A stretch of 64,000 nt of DNA from Phycisphaerae bacterium (GTDB lineage Bacteria; Planctomycetota; Phycisphaerae; Phycisphaerales; UBA1924): positions 1 through 64,000 of the forward strand of contig JAEUIW010000012.1 in NCBI GenBank assembly GCA_016794925.1. Direction: 5' to 3'. Shown one piece after another: positions 43,391 through 52,401 of this stretch. A program made the position numbers and the translations under genes. The notes under the pieces are model-generated. The model searched no databases. It worked only from the letters and a program-made list of their open reading frames with translations, and was not told where the DNA came from. Every line of letters starts with the position of its first letter. Within the stretch, counting starts at the first letter, position 1.

Positions 43391-43722
43391 AAGAAACTCC
43401 TGGTCGCGTCTCCCGCGTCCGCGAAGAACTCGAACAGTGGCGCGGTCTCGGTAACGTCCAGGATCTCGCGGAGCGTGGCCGTTGCGCCGCACAGGCGCAT
43501 CGCCTGTCCCGCGGCCCCGAGCTGCTCCGCCGCTTCAACCAGCGTCTCAAGGCCCGCGCTGTCCACGAAGGGTGTCTCGGACACATCGAGCACCATTCGC
43601 CCCAGGCTGCGCGCGAGCGCCCGCTGGATCGCGGACCGAAGCTCACCGGCGTCGGCTCCCGTGACGGGTCCATCCGGCCGCAGCACGGTCACCGCGCCCT
43701 GCCTGGTTTCACGCACGTTCAT
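43387..43722 (-). CDS. STAS-domain anti-sigma factor antagonist-like protein
   Basis: 111 residues, a single STAS domain. Signature: VTVLRPDGPVTGADAGELRSAI, MVLDVSETPFVDSAGLETLV. Ser55 in DSAGL is at the position phosphorylated in SpoIIAA-type proteins. It ends with AGDATRSFL. Such proteins transmit partner-switching signals with HPK-type serine kinases and PP2C phosphatases; no serine kinase is adjacent, but a SpoIIE-type phosphatase lies in the same window (62094-63851). It sits between the histidine kinase (3-nt gap) and gspE (GTGA overlap). Confidence 0.88.
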   Translation of the reverse strand: MNVRETRQGAVTVLRPDGPVTGADAGELRSAIQRALARSLGRMVLDVSETPFVDSAGLETLVEAAEQLGAAGQAMRLCGATATLREILDVTETAPLFEFFADAGDATRSFL

Positions 43723-43725
43723 GGC

Positions 43726-45594
43726 TTAGGCCGCCTCCCGGCCGCGGGGCAGCGTCAACGTGAACGTGCTCCCGCGATTGAGTTCGGACTCAAGCGCAAT
43801 ATCACCCCCGTGCGCGCGGGCGGCTTCGCGCGCGATCGCGAGCCCCAGCCCGGTTCCCTTGATCGAGCCCACCCGCGCGTCCTGAGAGCGGTAGAACTTG
43901 TCGAAGACCCGCGTGCGTTCTTCCGCGGCGATGCCGATCCCATTGTCCTGCACGGCAACACGGACGGACGTCCCCTCGTCCGTGAGCCGCACGGTCACGG
44001 CGCCGCCTTCGGGCGTGTACTTCACGGCGTTGCCGATCAAGTTGTTCAGGGCCACCACGATCTTGTCCCGATCCCCTGTCAGCACGGGCATCTTGGGGGG
44101 CAGATCGAATGTGAGCGAGAGCTTCTTGTCGAGCGCCGCGGCCTCGAACTCCTTGCCGAGCTCGTCGAACACCGAATCGGTCCGCACCTCGCTCGTGTGC
44201 AGCTTCAGGGCCCCTGATTCCATCTCGGCGAGCGAGAGCATGTCGCCCACGATTCGCTCCAATCGACGGGATTCCTGGTTGATGATGTTGAGGCAATTGC
44301 CGCGCACCGAAGCGTCCGTGGCTCCTTCTTCGAGCGCCGTCTCAACGTACAGCCGGATGTTGGTCAGCGGCGTTCGGAGCTCGTGCGTCGCCTGCGCCAC
44401 GAACGAATCTCGCGACCGGTCGGCGACGCGCTGCTGCGTGACGTCCTCGACCACGACCACCGCGCCGCTCGCCGCGGCGCTCGGTCCGGGGGCCAACCGG
44501 GAGATCGTGAACCGGAGCGTTGAAGGATCCCCCCCCTGATTCACCTCTTGCTCAACGGTGAGCCGGCGCCGGCTCCCCGGCTTGAGAACAGACCCGAGCG
44601 CGTCCAACGCCGCCGGAGCTCGAACCGTGTCCGACGCCGGTCCACCCACGAGCGACTGGCGCGAGACCCCGAGCAGAATCCCGGCCGCGCCGTTCGCATA
44701 GGTCACGCGCAAGGCGGAATCGAAAACCATCACTCCCTGAGTCATCGCGTCGCACGCGCCCTCCAGACCCCCGCCGGATCGAGATGGTCCCGGCGAATCG
44801 AGCGCCGCCAGCAGACTCCGGGTGTCATGACCGGCTGCGCGTTCACCCATCAGGGCGTTCCACGCCATCGCCTCCGCGCCCCACCGGGCGGACACGGTCA
44901 GGGACTCCGCGGCCGTCTCGCCCATCGCCAGTGCGCCAAGCGCGGATGAGACGGCATCCAGCGCCCGCGCCCGCGGTATCGCGCGCCCAACCAGTATCAC
45001 GATGCTGGCCAGCATCAGGCCGACCGCGCTGCTCGCCGCCAGCACCACAGGCAGAAGGCCGGCCTCGTCTGCCCGGCGCGAGGCATGAACCAGCACGCCG
45101 CCGAGGCGATCAGATGGGCTTGACGCCGTGACCTCGATCAGGCCGTCCGTCAAACTCTCACGCTCCTCCGCCTCGGTCGATTGAACAACCGCACGCGGTC
45201 CGGATTCCATCGGCCGTGTGCGCACCGTGATCTTCGAGGCGTCGAGATCCGCCACAACGCCCACGGCTGGAATCGAGACCGAGCACGTCTCGAGGCACTC
45301 CGCGCGGGCGATGTCCAGCACCAGTTGTCGCAGCGCCCCGAGCGAATCCTGCTCGATCAGGGCTCGGCCGCTGTGGGCGAGCGTGCGCGCCACGACCGAC
45401 ACCCGCTCTCGCTCCGTGTCCCGAAGCGATCGAGCCCGCTCCCCGATCAGCCACGCGGCCATCGCGGAGACCGCCACGAGCCCGGCCAGACCGCACGCGA
45501 TCGCCACCCACGCCAGGGGCAGCACTCGCGGTCGAGAGCGCGTGGTGATCGCCGTAGCGTCGAGCCCCAACTCAACGGGTCCCTTCTCCCTCAT
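43726..45594 (-). CDS. Membrane-bound sensor histidine kinase
   Basis: 622 residues. TM1 (about 24-46), a periplasmic sensing loop of about 140 residues, TM2 (about 190-215), a PAS domain (MTQGVMVFDSALRVTYANGAA), then HisKA with the phospho-accepting His in ATHELRTPLTNIRLY near residue 405, and a complete HATPase domain (NLIGNAVKYTPEGG, DNGIGI, FDKFYR, GTGLGLAI). It should be active. No DNA-binding response regulator is encoded nearby; the CheY-like gene at 31450 or distant regulators may be its partner. The ATG at 45594 has GGAGACC upstream; the longer frame to 45684 lacks a recognisable start. It is the first gene of the pseudopilus operon. Confidence 0.93.
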   Translation of the reverse strand: MREKGPVELGLDATAITTRSRPRVLPLAWVAIACGLAGLVAVSAMAAWLIGERARSLRDTERERVSVVARTLAHSGRALIEQDSLGALRQLVLDIARAECLETCSVSIPAVGVVADLDASKITVRTRPMESGPRAVVQSTEAEERESLTDGLIEVTASSPSDRLGGVLVHASRRADEAGLLPVVLAASSAVGLMLASIVILVGRAIPRARALDAVSSALGALAMGETAAESLTVSARWGAEAMAWNALMGERAAGHDTRSLLAALDSPGPSRSGGGLEGACDAMTQGVMVFDSALRVTYANGAAGILLGVSRQSLVGGPASDTVRAPAALDALGSVLKPGSRRRLTVEQEVNQGGDPSTLRFTISRLAPGPSAAASGAVVVVEDVTQQRVADRSRDSFVAQATHELRTPLTNIRLYVETALEEGATDASVRGNCLNIINQESRRLERIVGDMLSLAEMESGALKLHTSEVRTDSVFDELGKEFEAAALDKKLSLTFDLPPKMPVLTGDRDKIVVALNNLIGNAVKYTPEGGAVTVRLTDEGTSVRVAVQDNGIGIAAEERTRVFDKFYRSQDARVGSIKGTGLGLAIAREAARAHGGDIALESELNRGSTFTLTLPRGREAA

Positions 45595-45759
45595 TTGACG
45601 GTCTCCGGACACTCCGTCCGCACGCTCAGCGCGGACGTCGTACGCATCCGGTATCGGGCGGGCCGCGTTTCCCCTGAACCACACCTTGGCCGTACCGCGC
45701 GAGCAGTTCGATGCGGGTCTGACCGTCCTGCCGCGCCGACCGCGGAATCACTGCAACCG

Positions 45760-47163
45760 TTAGACCTTGCCCAGATTGACTTCAAGCCTTCGCCGCGCGT
45801 TCGCAACCGCTTCCCGAACGCGTGCGGGCGAAGTGCCGCCGGCCACGGACCGGCGGGCGAGCGCGGACGCGGGACGCAGCCACTCATAGACGTCCGGCCC
45901 GATCAATGCCGAGGCGCCGCGAAACTCATCCAGCGTCAGCTGCTCGAGCGACTTCCCGTCTTTCATGGCCTGACGCACCAGCGTCCCGACGTGTTCGTGC
46001 GCCGAGCGGAACGGCATTCCGCGCCCGACAAGGTAGTCCGCCAACTCGGTCGCGTTGAGGTAACCGCCCCGCCCATCCCCTTCAACCGCGGCGCGGCAGG
46101 CCGCGTGATTCACGCGCAACGTGGCAAGCACGCGGACCATGATCCGAACACTGATCGAGAGCGTGTCCAAGCAATCGAACAGCGGTTCCTTGTCTTCCTG
46201 CATGTCCTTGTTGTACGCCAACGGGAGCCCCTTCAGAGTGACCGTGATCGCGACGAGCGAGCCGAGGAGTCGGCCGGTCTTGCCGCGAATGAGCTCAACG
46301 GAATCCGGGTTCTTCTTCTGCGGCATGAGGGACGAGCCGCTGGAAACCGATTCGTCCAGCTCCACCAGCCCGAACTCCTGCGACGAGTACACGACCAGAT
46401 CCTCGCTCAGCCGAGAGAGGTGGACGCCGGTCAATGCCGCCGCGGCGATGAGATCGAACACGAAATCCCGGTCGCTGACGGCATCGAGGCTGTTGGCGGT
46501 GGGGGAGGAAAACCCAAGGTCCCGCGCGAGCGACTCGCGGTCGATGTCGTACGCCGTGCCCGCGAGCGCGCCCGAGCCCAGCGGGCATCGGTTCATGCGC
46601 TGCCGGCACTCCCGCAATCGTTCCGAGTCACGGGCCAACATCTCGAAGTAGGCCAGAGCCCAATGCCCGAGGGTGACCGGTTGTGCCCGCTGGAGGTGCG
46701 TGTACCCGGGAAACACCGTTCCTGTCTCACGGTCCGCGAGATCCAGGAGCGCTCGCTGCAGTGCGTCCAACTCGGAGAGGCGCGCACCGATCGCTTCCCG
46801 GCACCACAGGCGTAGGTCCGTCGCGACCTGGTCGTTCCGGCTCCGTCCGGTGTGCAGTTTCTTGCCCAGATCGCCCACGCGCCGAACAAGTTCAGACTCC
46901 ACCCAAGAGTGCACGTCCTCCTCGCGGGACTCCGCGAGCGGCGCGGGGTCGGATCGCACGTCGTTCTCGATGTCGTCGAGCGTGGCGACAAGGCGCGAGA
47001 CTTCCTCATGAGTCAGCACGCCCGCCCGTCCCAGCGCGCGCGCCCAAGCCCTGGATCCTTCCAGGTCTGCATGAACAAGGCGGCGGTCGACCGGCAACGA
47101 GTCGTTGAACTGCTTGAACAGGGGATCGCTCGCGGCGTTGAATCGTCCGCCCCAGAGGGCCAT
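45760..47163 (-). CDS. argH: Argininosuccinate lyase
   Basis: 467 residues, fumarase/aspartase superfamily. It splits argininosuccinate into arginine and fumarate, the last step of arginine synthesis. Motifs: WGGRFNAASDPLFKQFNDSL, HTGRSRNDQVATDLRLW, HLQRAQPVTLGHW and the signature SSLMPQKKNPD with the catalytic Ser-containing loop. The ATG shares its last base with the argG stop (TGATG), so the two are tightly coupled. Last gene of argR-B-F-G-H. Confidence 0.97.
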   Translation of the reverse strand: MALWGGRFNAASDPLFKQFNDSLPVDRRLVHADLEGSRAWARALGRAGVLTHEEVSRLVATLDDIENDVRSDPAPLAESREEDVHSWVESELVRRVGDLGKKLHTGRSRNDQVATDLRLWCREAIGARLSELDALQRALLDLADRETGTVFPGYTHLQRAQPVTLGHWALAYFEMLARDSERLRECRQRMNRCPLGSGALAGTAYDIDRESLARDLGFSSPTANSLDAVSDRDFVFDLIAAAALTGVHLSRLSEDLVVYSSQEFGLVELDESVSSGSSLMPQKKNPDSVELIRGKTGRLLGSLVAITVTLKGLPLAYNKDMQEDKEPLFDCLDTLSISVRIMVRVLATLRVNHAACRAAVEGDGRGGYLNATELADYLVGRGMPFRSAHEHVGTLVRQAMKDGKSLEQLTLDEFRGASALIGPDVYEWLRPASALARRSVAGGTSPARVREAVANARRRLEVNLGKV

Positions 47164-48392
47164 CAGCGGGCTCCCTTGCGTGCCGCCGTGCCCCTGGCCA
47201 GGTGGTTGATGGCAGCGATCCGGCTGGGGAGCGAGAACAGCCGGATGAAACCCTCCGCGTGCTTCTGGTTGTACACGTCTTCCTTGCCGAACGTTGCGAA
47301 TTTCTCGGAGTAGAGGCTGTTGGGCGAGCGTCGCTTGACGGTCACCGCGCGCCCCTTGTGCAGACGCACGACAACCTCGCCATCGAGGCTCTCCGCGATG
47401 GTTCGCACGCACGACCACAGCGCTTCGCGCAGCGGTGTGAACCATTGCCCGTTGTAGACCAGTTCCGCGAACTTCAGGCCGATCTGGTCGCGATAGTGCC
47501 TTGTCTCGCGATCCAGGATCAACTCCTCGAGACCGCGGAGCGCCTCGACGAGCACGGTGCCGCCGGGCGTCTCGTACAGCCCCCGCGATTTCATGCCCAC
47601 CAGCCGATTCTCCACCAGGTCCACGCGCCCCACGCCGTGCCGTCCGGCGATGGCGTTCAGTTCGGTCAGCATCGCCACCGGGTCGCACGCCCGGCCGTTC
47701 AGCGCCGTTGCGCGGCCGCGGGCGAATTCGAGGTGAACGTCCTCGTGCTGCGCGGGGGAGTCCGCGGGCGAGGCCGTGAGCATCCAGGCGTCCTCCGGGG
47801 GCTCGTTCCACGGGTCCTCGATGCCGCCCCCCTCGTGGGAAATGTGCCAGAGGTTGCGATCCCGGCTGTAGATCTTGGTCAGGCTCGCGCTGGTCGGGAT
47901 TTTCCTCTCCGCGAGATAGTTCAGGAGGTCCTCGCGCGAGCTGAGCGTCCACTCCCGCCAAGGAGCGATCACGGGCAGATCTGGGGCCAGCGCGGCGTAG
48001 GCGCTCTCGAACCGCACCTGATCGTTTCCCTTTCCGGTGCAGCCGTGCGCGAGGGCATCGCAGCCGGTCTGACGCGCCGCTTCCACCTGGGCCTTGGCGA
48101 GGATCGGCCGCGCGATCGAGGTCCCGAGCAGGTACCGCCCCTCGTAGATCGCCCCGGACAGGATGGTCGGGTACACGTAGTCCTCGACAAATTCCTTCCG
48201 CAGGTCGATGATCCGGCAGGCGCTGGCGCCGCTCATGCGGGCCTTCTCTTCGACCCCCGTCAGCTCATCCGCCCCCTGCCCGACGTCACCCACGCAGCAC
48301 ACCACCTCGCAGCGATAGTGCTCGCGCAGCCAAGGGACGATCGCGGAGGTATCCAGCCCTCCCGAGTACGCCAAGCAGATCTTCTTCGGCAT
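47163..48392 (-). CDS. argG: Argininosuccinate synthase
   Basis: 409 residues. It joins citrulline and aspartate using ATP. The PP-loop [11 protein letters not shown] is at residues 9-19, followed by [28 protein letters not shown] and the long [13 protein letters not shown] segment, all conserved. Spaced 51 nt from argF on the same strand. Confidence 0.97.
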   Translation of the reverse strand: MPKKICLAYSGGLDTSAIVPWLREHYRCEVVCCVGDVGQGADELTGVEEKARMSGASACRIIDLRKEFVEDYVYPTILSGAIYEGRYLLGTSIARPILAKAQVEAARQTGCDALAHGCTGKGNDQVRFESAYAALAPDLPVIAPWREWTLSSREDLLNYLAERKIPTSASLTKIYSRDRNLWHISHEGGGIEDPWNEPPEDAWMLTASPADSPAQHEDVHLEFARGRATALNGRACDPVAMLTELNAIAGRHGVGRVDLVENRLVGMKSRGLYETPGGTVLVEALRGLEELILDRETRHYRDQIGLKFAELVYNGQWFTPLREALWSCVRTIAESLDGEVVVRLHKGRAVTVKRRSPNSLYSEKFATFGKEDVYNQKHAEGFIRLFSLPSRIAAINHLARGTAARKGAR

Positions 48393-48443
48393 TCCATTTT
48401 CCTTGTCCGGCCTCGGATGGCCTGGTGGTGAGATTGACTCGCC

Positions 48444-49430
48444 TCAATCGGGATTATTGACCGAGCCCGGGCTGATCGTGACATCCGAGCGTCCGAGCAG
48501 GTGAAGCAGGAGCCCGTTCTGAACGTGCAGGCGGTTTTCCGCTTGGTCGTACACCAAAGACCTGGGCGAGTCGATCACCTCGGCGGTCACCTCCTCGCCG
48601 CGGTGCGCCGGCAAGCAGTGCATGAACACGGCACCGGAGCCCGCGGCGTTCAGTCGCCGGATATCGACTTGGTACGGCCGGAACGCCCGGTGCCGAGCCG
48701 CCGACTCGTGCTCGTCACCCATCGACACCCAGGTGTCCGCGTAGATCGCCTGGTGACCCTGCACCATCTCGGGGTCATTCCCGATCACGACCTCGCACCC
48801 CATCGCCGACGCGGTTCGCTGCGCTTCGGTTACGAGAGCGGAGTCGGGTTCATAGCCCTTTGGGCACACGACCGTGACGCCGACGCCGAGCGCGGCGCCC
48901 GCCTGCATCAACGAGTGGCAGACATTGTTTCCGTCTCCCACGTAGGCCAGCCTCAGGCCTCTCAAGCCACCGAAGTGATCGGCCAACGTGAGGTAGTCCG
49001 CCAGCGCCTGGCACGGATGGTGCAAGTCGCTGAGGGCGTTGATGACCGGGATCGAAGCGTGCGCGGCGAGCTCCTCGACGGCGGCATGTGAGAACACGCG
49101 AGCCACGATCACGTCCACCCAGCGCTCGAGGTTCTTGGCGTAGTCGCGGATCGGCTCGCGCTCCCCCAGACGCGACGACGAGTGGTCGAAGTACACGGGG
49201 TGGCCGCCCAGCCGCGCGAGGCCGACTTCAAACGTGACGCGGGTGCGCAGCGACGGCTTCTCGAAGATCAGAATCCCCGACTTGCCCGCGAGCGCCCGCG
49301 CGTACCGGGACGGGTTGTCGCGCGCGGCCCGAGCGGACTCGAACACCGCCTCGATCTGGGTCCGATCCAGCGCCCCGATCGTGAGAACGTCCTGCTTGGC
49401 GAGCAGCCGCATGGAATCACAATCCGACAT
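48444..49430 (-). CDS. argF: Ornithine carbamoyltransferase
   Basis: 328 residues. It makes citrulline from ornithine and carbamoyl phosphate. Carbamoyl phosphate loop EKPSLRTRVTFE (SLRTR at 60-64, as in many OTCases), HHPCQALADYLT, YVGDGNNVCHSLM, ADTWVSMGDE and the HCLPAHRGEEV ornithine-side motif. GAGGAG lies 6 nt before the ATG at 49430, which outweighs the longer frame to 49469. It lies 90 nt downstream of argB; carbamoyl phosphate synthase is not in the window. Confidence 0.96.
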   Translation of the reverse strand: MSDCDSMRLLAKQDVLTIGALDRTQIEAVFESARAARDNPSRYARALAGKSGILIFEKPSLRTRVTFEVGLARLGGHPVYFDHSSSRLGEREPIRDYAKNLERWVDVIVARVFSHAAVEELAAHASIPVINALSDLHHPCQALADYLTLADHFGGLRGLRLAYVGDGNNVCHSLMQAGAALGVGVTVVCPKGYEPDSALVTEAQRTASAMGCEVVIGNDPEMVQGHQAIYADTWVSMGDEHESAARHRAFRPYQVDIRRLNAAGSGAVFMHCLPAHRGEEVTAEVIDSPRSLVYDQAENRLHVQNGLLLHLLGRSDVTISPGSVNNPD

Positions 49431-49520
49431 CGCACACTCCTCGTCGACGAAGCGCAACACGCCACGCACCGGGGCCCTTGGGAAAGCCGAACGCGCCCGC
49501 CTCGGGCGCCCTTGGGCGTG

Positions 49521-50390
49521 TCACGTTCGGGCCCCACAATCCGGGTGCTCGATCACGACACGCGTTCCCGCGCCACCACGTCCCGACAGACCAACCAATT
49601 CAGCGGGGTGCTTCCATGAGGCGATCACAACGGGTCTCCCGCCCACGGTCGCGGCTCGAGCGGCGCTCCTCGCTTTGGTTGCCATGCCGCTTCGAATGAC
49701 GCCCGAATCGATCAGCCGCTCGATGCCCGCGGGGTCGATCTCGCGGACGAGTTCGCCGCGTGCGTCGAGGATCCCGCGGACGTCGGTGAGCAGCACCAGC
49801 GCCGAAGCGTCCAGGAGCGTGGCAATCCCCTCGGCCGCGTCGTCCGCGTTCACGTTGAGCGGTTCACCCGCGTCATCGAGCCCGATCGAGCAGACGACGG
49901 GCATGAAGCGCGCGCGCACAAGCACGCGCAGCAGCAAACCATGGTCCACCTCCTGAACGGCCGCCACTCGACCCACCCGGCCGGGGTCGAATCCCAAATC
50001 CGTCGAGCGCACGACGGGAATCCCCCAGGAGGCGCCACCGTCACCAAGTGTCAGGCCGACCGCGGGCGCGCCCTCACGACGCAGCTTTCCAACCAGGCCG
50101 GCGTTCACGACGCCCGCGAGCGACGCGACAATCTCCTCCATGTGCTGCGGCGGGGTCACGCGAAGGCCGTCGCGTTTTTCGGAGACCATCCCGAGGCGAG
50201 CCAGGCGTGCATCCACGACCGCTCCCCCCCCGTGAACCACGACCAGCCCGCCGGCAAGTTCCGCGTGGAGTTCGCTGAGCGCTCGCCACAGCGCCCGTCC
50301 CGGTTCGGCGGCGTCGATCGCCTCTCCCCCGATCTTGAGCACCACGGGAGCGGCATCGTCGCCTGGCGGGAATCTGGGTGTCCCCTTCAC
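49521..50390 (-). CDS. argB: Acetylglutamate kinase
   Basis: 289 residues, amino acid kinase family. It phosphorylates N-acetylglutamate, the second step of arginine synthesis. Motifs: VVLKIGGEAID, VVVHGGGAVVD, KRDGLRVTPPQHM, LTLGDGGAS, PVVCSIGLDDAGEPLNVNADDAA, LVLLTDVRGILD, SGMATKARSA. It resembles the short, E. coli-type enzyme, which lacks the N-terminal helix of arginine-inhibited hexamers, so control by ArgR at the gene level seems likely. GTG 50390 overlaps the argR stop as GTGA. Confidence 0.95.
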   Translation of the reverse strand: MKGTPRFPPGDDAAPVVLKIGGEAIDAAEPGRALWRALSELHAELAGGLVVVHGGGAVVDARLARLGMVSEKRDGLRVTPPQHMEEIVASLAGVVNAGLVGKLRREGAPAVGLTLGDGGASWGIPVVRSTDLGFDPGRVGRVAAVQEVDHGLLLRVLVRARFMPVVCSIGLDDAGEPLNVNADDAAEGIATLLDASALVLLTDVRGILDARGELVREIDPAGIERLIDSGVIRSGMATKARSAARAATVGGRPVVIASWKHPAELVGLSGRGGAGTRVVIEHPDCGART

Positions 50391-50893
50391 TTGGGGGCCC
50401 CCTTCAGCCCGGCTCTCCGAGACAACCCCTGGGCGAGCAGCAGCGCACCGTTTCCCGAGCGGCAGGCGATGAAGATCGTGTCGTCCCCCGCGACGGTGCC
50501 CAAGATCCCCCTCAAGGCGGCACGGTCGATTTCGAGGGCCAGAGCCTGCGCTCGCCCTGGTCCGGTTCGCACGACCACGAGTTGTCCGCTCGCTTCCGCG
50601 CTCAGCAGCATCTCTCGAAGAGGCGCATCCAGAAACCCACGCTCGTTGGTGGGAGGAGCCGGGGATTGGCCTGAGCCCGGAGCGGGCGTCCGCGGCAGCA
50701 CGTACCCGCCGGGCCCCTTCAGCACGCCCATTTCCCGAAGGTCGCGGGAGAGCGTTCCCTGGTCCGCCGGCAGCCCCATTGACACGAGCATGGCCGCCAG
50801 TTTTTCCTGGCTGTCCACGGGGCTCCGGGACTGCGGGCCCCGCTCTTCGAGCAGCCGTCGGATTGCCGCCTGCCTGCGCGTCTTGGTGGCCAT
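50387..50893 (-). CDS. argR: Arginine repressor
   Basis: 168 residues. N-terminal winged helix (TKTRRQAAIRRLLEERGP, then TLSRDLREMGVLKG as the recognition region) and a C-terminal oligomerisation/arginine-binding domain ending GILGTVAGDDTIFIACRSG with the conserved GTxxGDDT. A linker of about 25 residues rich in Pro and Gly is longer than usual. Encoded first in the arg operon, so it is probably autoregulated. The ATG lies only 6 nt after a -10-like box, suggesting a leaderless mRNA. Confidence 0.92.
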   Translation of the reverse strand: MATKTRRQAAIRRLLEERGPQSRSPVDSQEKLAAMLVSMGLPADQGTLSRDLREMGVLKGPGGYVLPRTPAPGSGQSPAPPTNERGFLDAPLREMLLSAEASGQLVVVRTGPGRAQALALEIDRAALRGILGTVAGDDTIFIACRSGNGALLLAQGLSRRAGLKGAPK

Positions 50894-50899
50894 GTCATA

Positions 50900-50928
50900 A
50901 GTATGCGCTCATGCCATATGTATGTCAA
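50900..50928 (-). promoter_or_regulatory. Sigma70-like promoter of the arg operon, probably leaderless
   Basis: Reading the minus strand: TTGACA at 50928-50923 (perfect -35), a 17-nt spacer and CATACT at 50905-50900 (-10-like, four of six consensus bases). The argR ATG begins at 50893, 7 nt after the -10, where transcription would normally start. The segment is strikingly AT-rich against its surroundings and contains CATATG, but no clean ARG box is visible. Operator function is not claimed. Confidence 0.55.
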
Positions 50929-51084
50929 GTGAATTCCGTGACGGAATTGCGCGCCCGGGGCGTCACGGTGGTGCGGGTGGGCGCGCCGGAATTCGTCCGG
51001 CGGGACGCGCGTGAAAGGCCGCGGTTCGGAATCCGAACAACGCGGAGTCGGGGCCGTGTGCCGGGCTCTTGGGGAGTTGAATCG

Positions 51085-51291
51085 ATGTCGCAGCAGGAAC
51101 TCGAAACGATCGCGGCCCGGATGCAGCGGCAGACGGAACTCGCCCTGAATCGAGCGATGGAACTGGGCGAGGACCCCAGGCGGGCCTATGCAACGCTGGT
51201 TCGGGAGTTGCGGTACGAGGCCGGCTTGCGCCGGTCACCGCCGCGCTTGCTCGGATCCGTGCTCCCGGGACGGCTGGCGCTGTCCGCCTGA
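51085..51291 (+). CDS. Small hypothetical helical protein
   Basis: 68 residues, predicted helical in the first 50 (QQELETIAARMQRQTELALNRAMELGEDPRRAYATLVRELRYE). No family is recognised; no signal peptide or membrane segment is present. GGGGAG lies 8 nt before the ATG at 51085 and third codon positions are GC-biased, which support coding. It is divergent from argR (50893) and convergent with the sugar-binding protein gene. Confidence 0.55.
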   Translation: MSQQELETIAARMQRQTELALNRAMELGEDPRRAYATLVRELRYEAGLRRSPPRLLGSVLPGRLALSA

Positions 51292-51315
51292 GCGGAGGTG
51301 AGGGGCGGCGTCCGA

Positions 51316-52329
51316 TCAGTACACGGAGTCCGGGAAGTAGTAGTCCTTGGCATTCTCCGGGGTGATCAGGTCCACGTCGATCATGAGGTGCCGGGGCATG
51401 AACTGCAGCACTTTGTCCTTGTTGCCGTCGCGCATTGCTCCGGCCGCCATGTGGATGCCGGCGGCGATCATCGACGGTGGGTAGGTGATATTGGCCGGGA
51501 CCATGGGGTTCCGGTCCATGACCATCTTGACGGCCTCTTTCATGCCGGCGCCGCCGAGGATCCACATCTCCTTCTCGCGGCCGGCTTCCTTGATGGCCTG
51601 GATCGCGCCCATCATGATGTCGTCGTCCTGGGCCCAGACGGCGTCGATCTTCTTGTGCTTGTTGAGCATGTTCTCCATGACCTGAAGGCCCTTCTCGCGG
51701 TTCCACATGGCGGGCTGCTGGTCGAGGACCTTGATCTGTGGGTACTGCTTGAACACTTCGAGCGCGGCGTTCACGCGGTCGGTGTCAACCGTGCAGGGGA
51801 TGCCGGAGAGGATGACGAGGTTTGTCTTTCCTTCTCGTTGCATCTTCTCGGCGACGAATTGGGCGCTCTTGCGTCCGAAGGCCTTGTTGTCCCCTTCGAG
51901 GAAGATGTCGGCGACGGGCTCCAGGAAGCCGCGGTCCACGTTGACGATGAAGATGCCCCTTTGCCTCGCCTTCTTCGCGATGGGCGTGAGCGGGGCGCTC
52001 TCAGTGGCGAGGATGACCAGGCCGTCGATGCCCTTCACCATCATGTCCTCGACGTCCGCGATCTGTTTCTCGGGGTTCGCGGAGGTCGTGTACACCCAGT
52101 CGATCTCCGGGTGGAGTTCCATGGCTTTCCTGGCCCACCAGCCCACGCCCGCGGTCCAGCCGTGGTCGGCGGCGGGCACCGTGACGCCGATCTTGAATCG
52201 TTTGGCGGCGGTCTTGGCGGCGGGCTGCGCGGGTCGTGAATCCTCGGTGGCGTTCGCCGGTGCCTGGCCCCACGCGCCCAGCGCGAAAAGGGCGGCCAGT
52301 CCGAGCACGGAGCATGCGGTCTTGAGCAT
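51316..52329 (-). CDS. Sugar ABC transporter substrate-binding protein (RbsB-like)
   Basis: 337 residues, periplasmic binding protein type 1 (Peripla_BP_4). A signal peptide (LKTACSVLGLAALFALGAWG) is followed by FKIGVTVPAADHGWTAGVGWWARKA, GIDGLVILATESAPLTPIAKKARQRGIFIVNVDRG and KIDAVWAQDDDIMMGAIQAIKEAG, close to ribose/xylose/multiple-sugar binding proteins. The last residues (DYYFPDSVY) are typical of this group. It follows the permease on the same strand with 72 nt between. No ATP-binding subunit gene is seen next to it. Confidence 0.9.
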   Translation of the reverse strand: MLKTACSVLGLAALFALGAWGQAPANATEDSRPAQPAAKTAAKRFKIGVTVPAADHGWTAGVGWWARKAMELHPEIDWVYTTSANPEKQIADVEDMMVKGIDGLVILATESAPLTPIAKKARQRGIFIVNVDRGFLEPVADIFLEGDNKAFGRKSAQFVAEKMQREGKTNLVILSGIPCTVDTDRVNAALEVFKQYPQIKVLDQQPAMWNREKGLQVMENMLNKHKKIDAVWAQDDDIMMGAIQAIKEAGREKEMWILGGAGMKEAVKMVMDRNPMVPANITYPPSMIAAGIHMAAGAMRDGNKDKVLQFMPRHLMIDVDLITPENAKDYYFPDSVY

Positions 52330-52401
52330 GGTGGTTCCTTGCTGTGAATGAGCGACTTGGGGCAGTGTATCCGGTGATCGCCGCGCGGCGACCGGGTCTT
52401 C

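Noticed and set aside
41783-43729. 648-codon open frame on the plus strand opposite gspE
   Set aside because: Antisense shadow of a gene with Walker A, Walker B and zinc motifs in the other strand.
50891-50937. ARG-box operator in the argR promoter
   Set aside because: The AT-rich segment has partial dyads but no match to the TGAATxxxxATTCA pattern good enough to claim.
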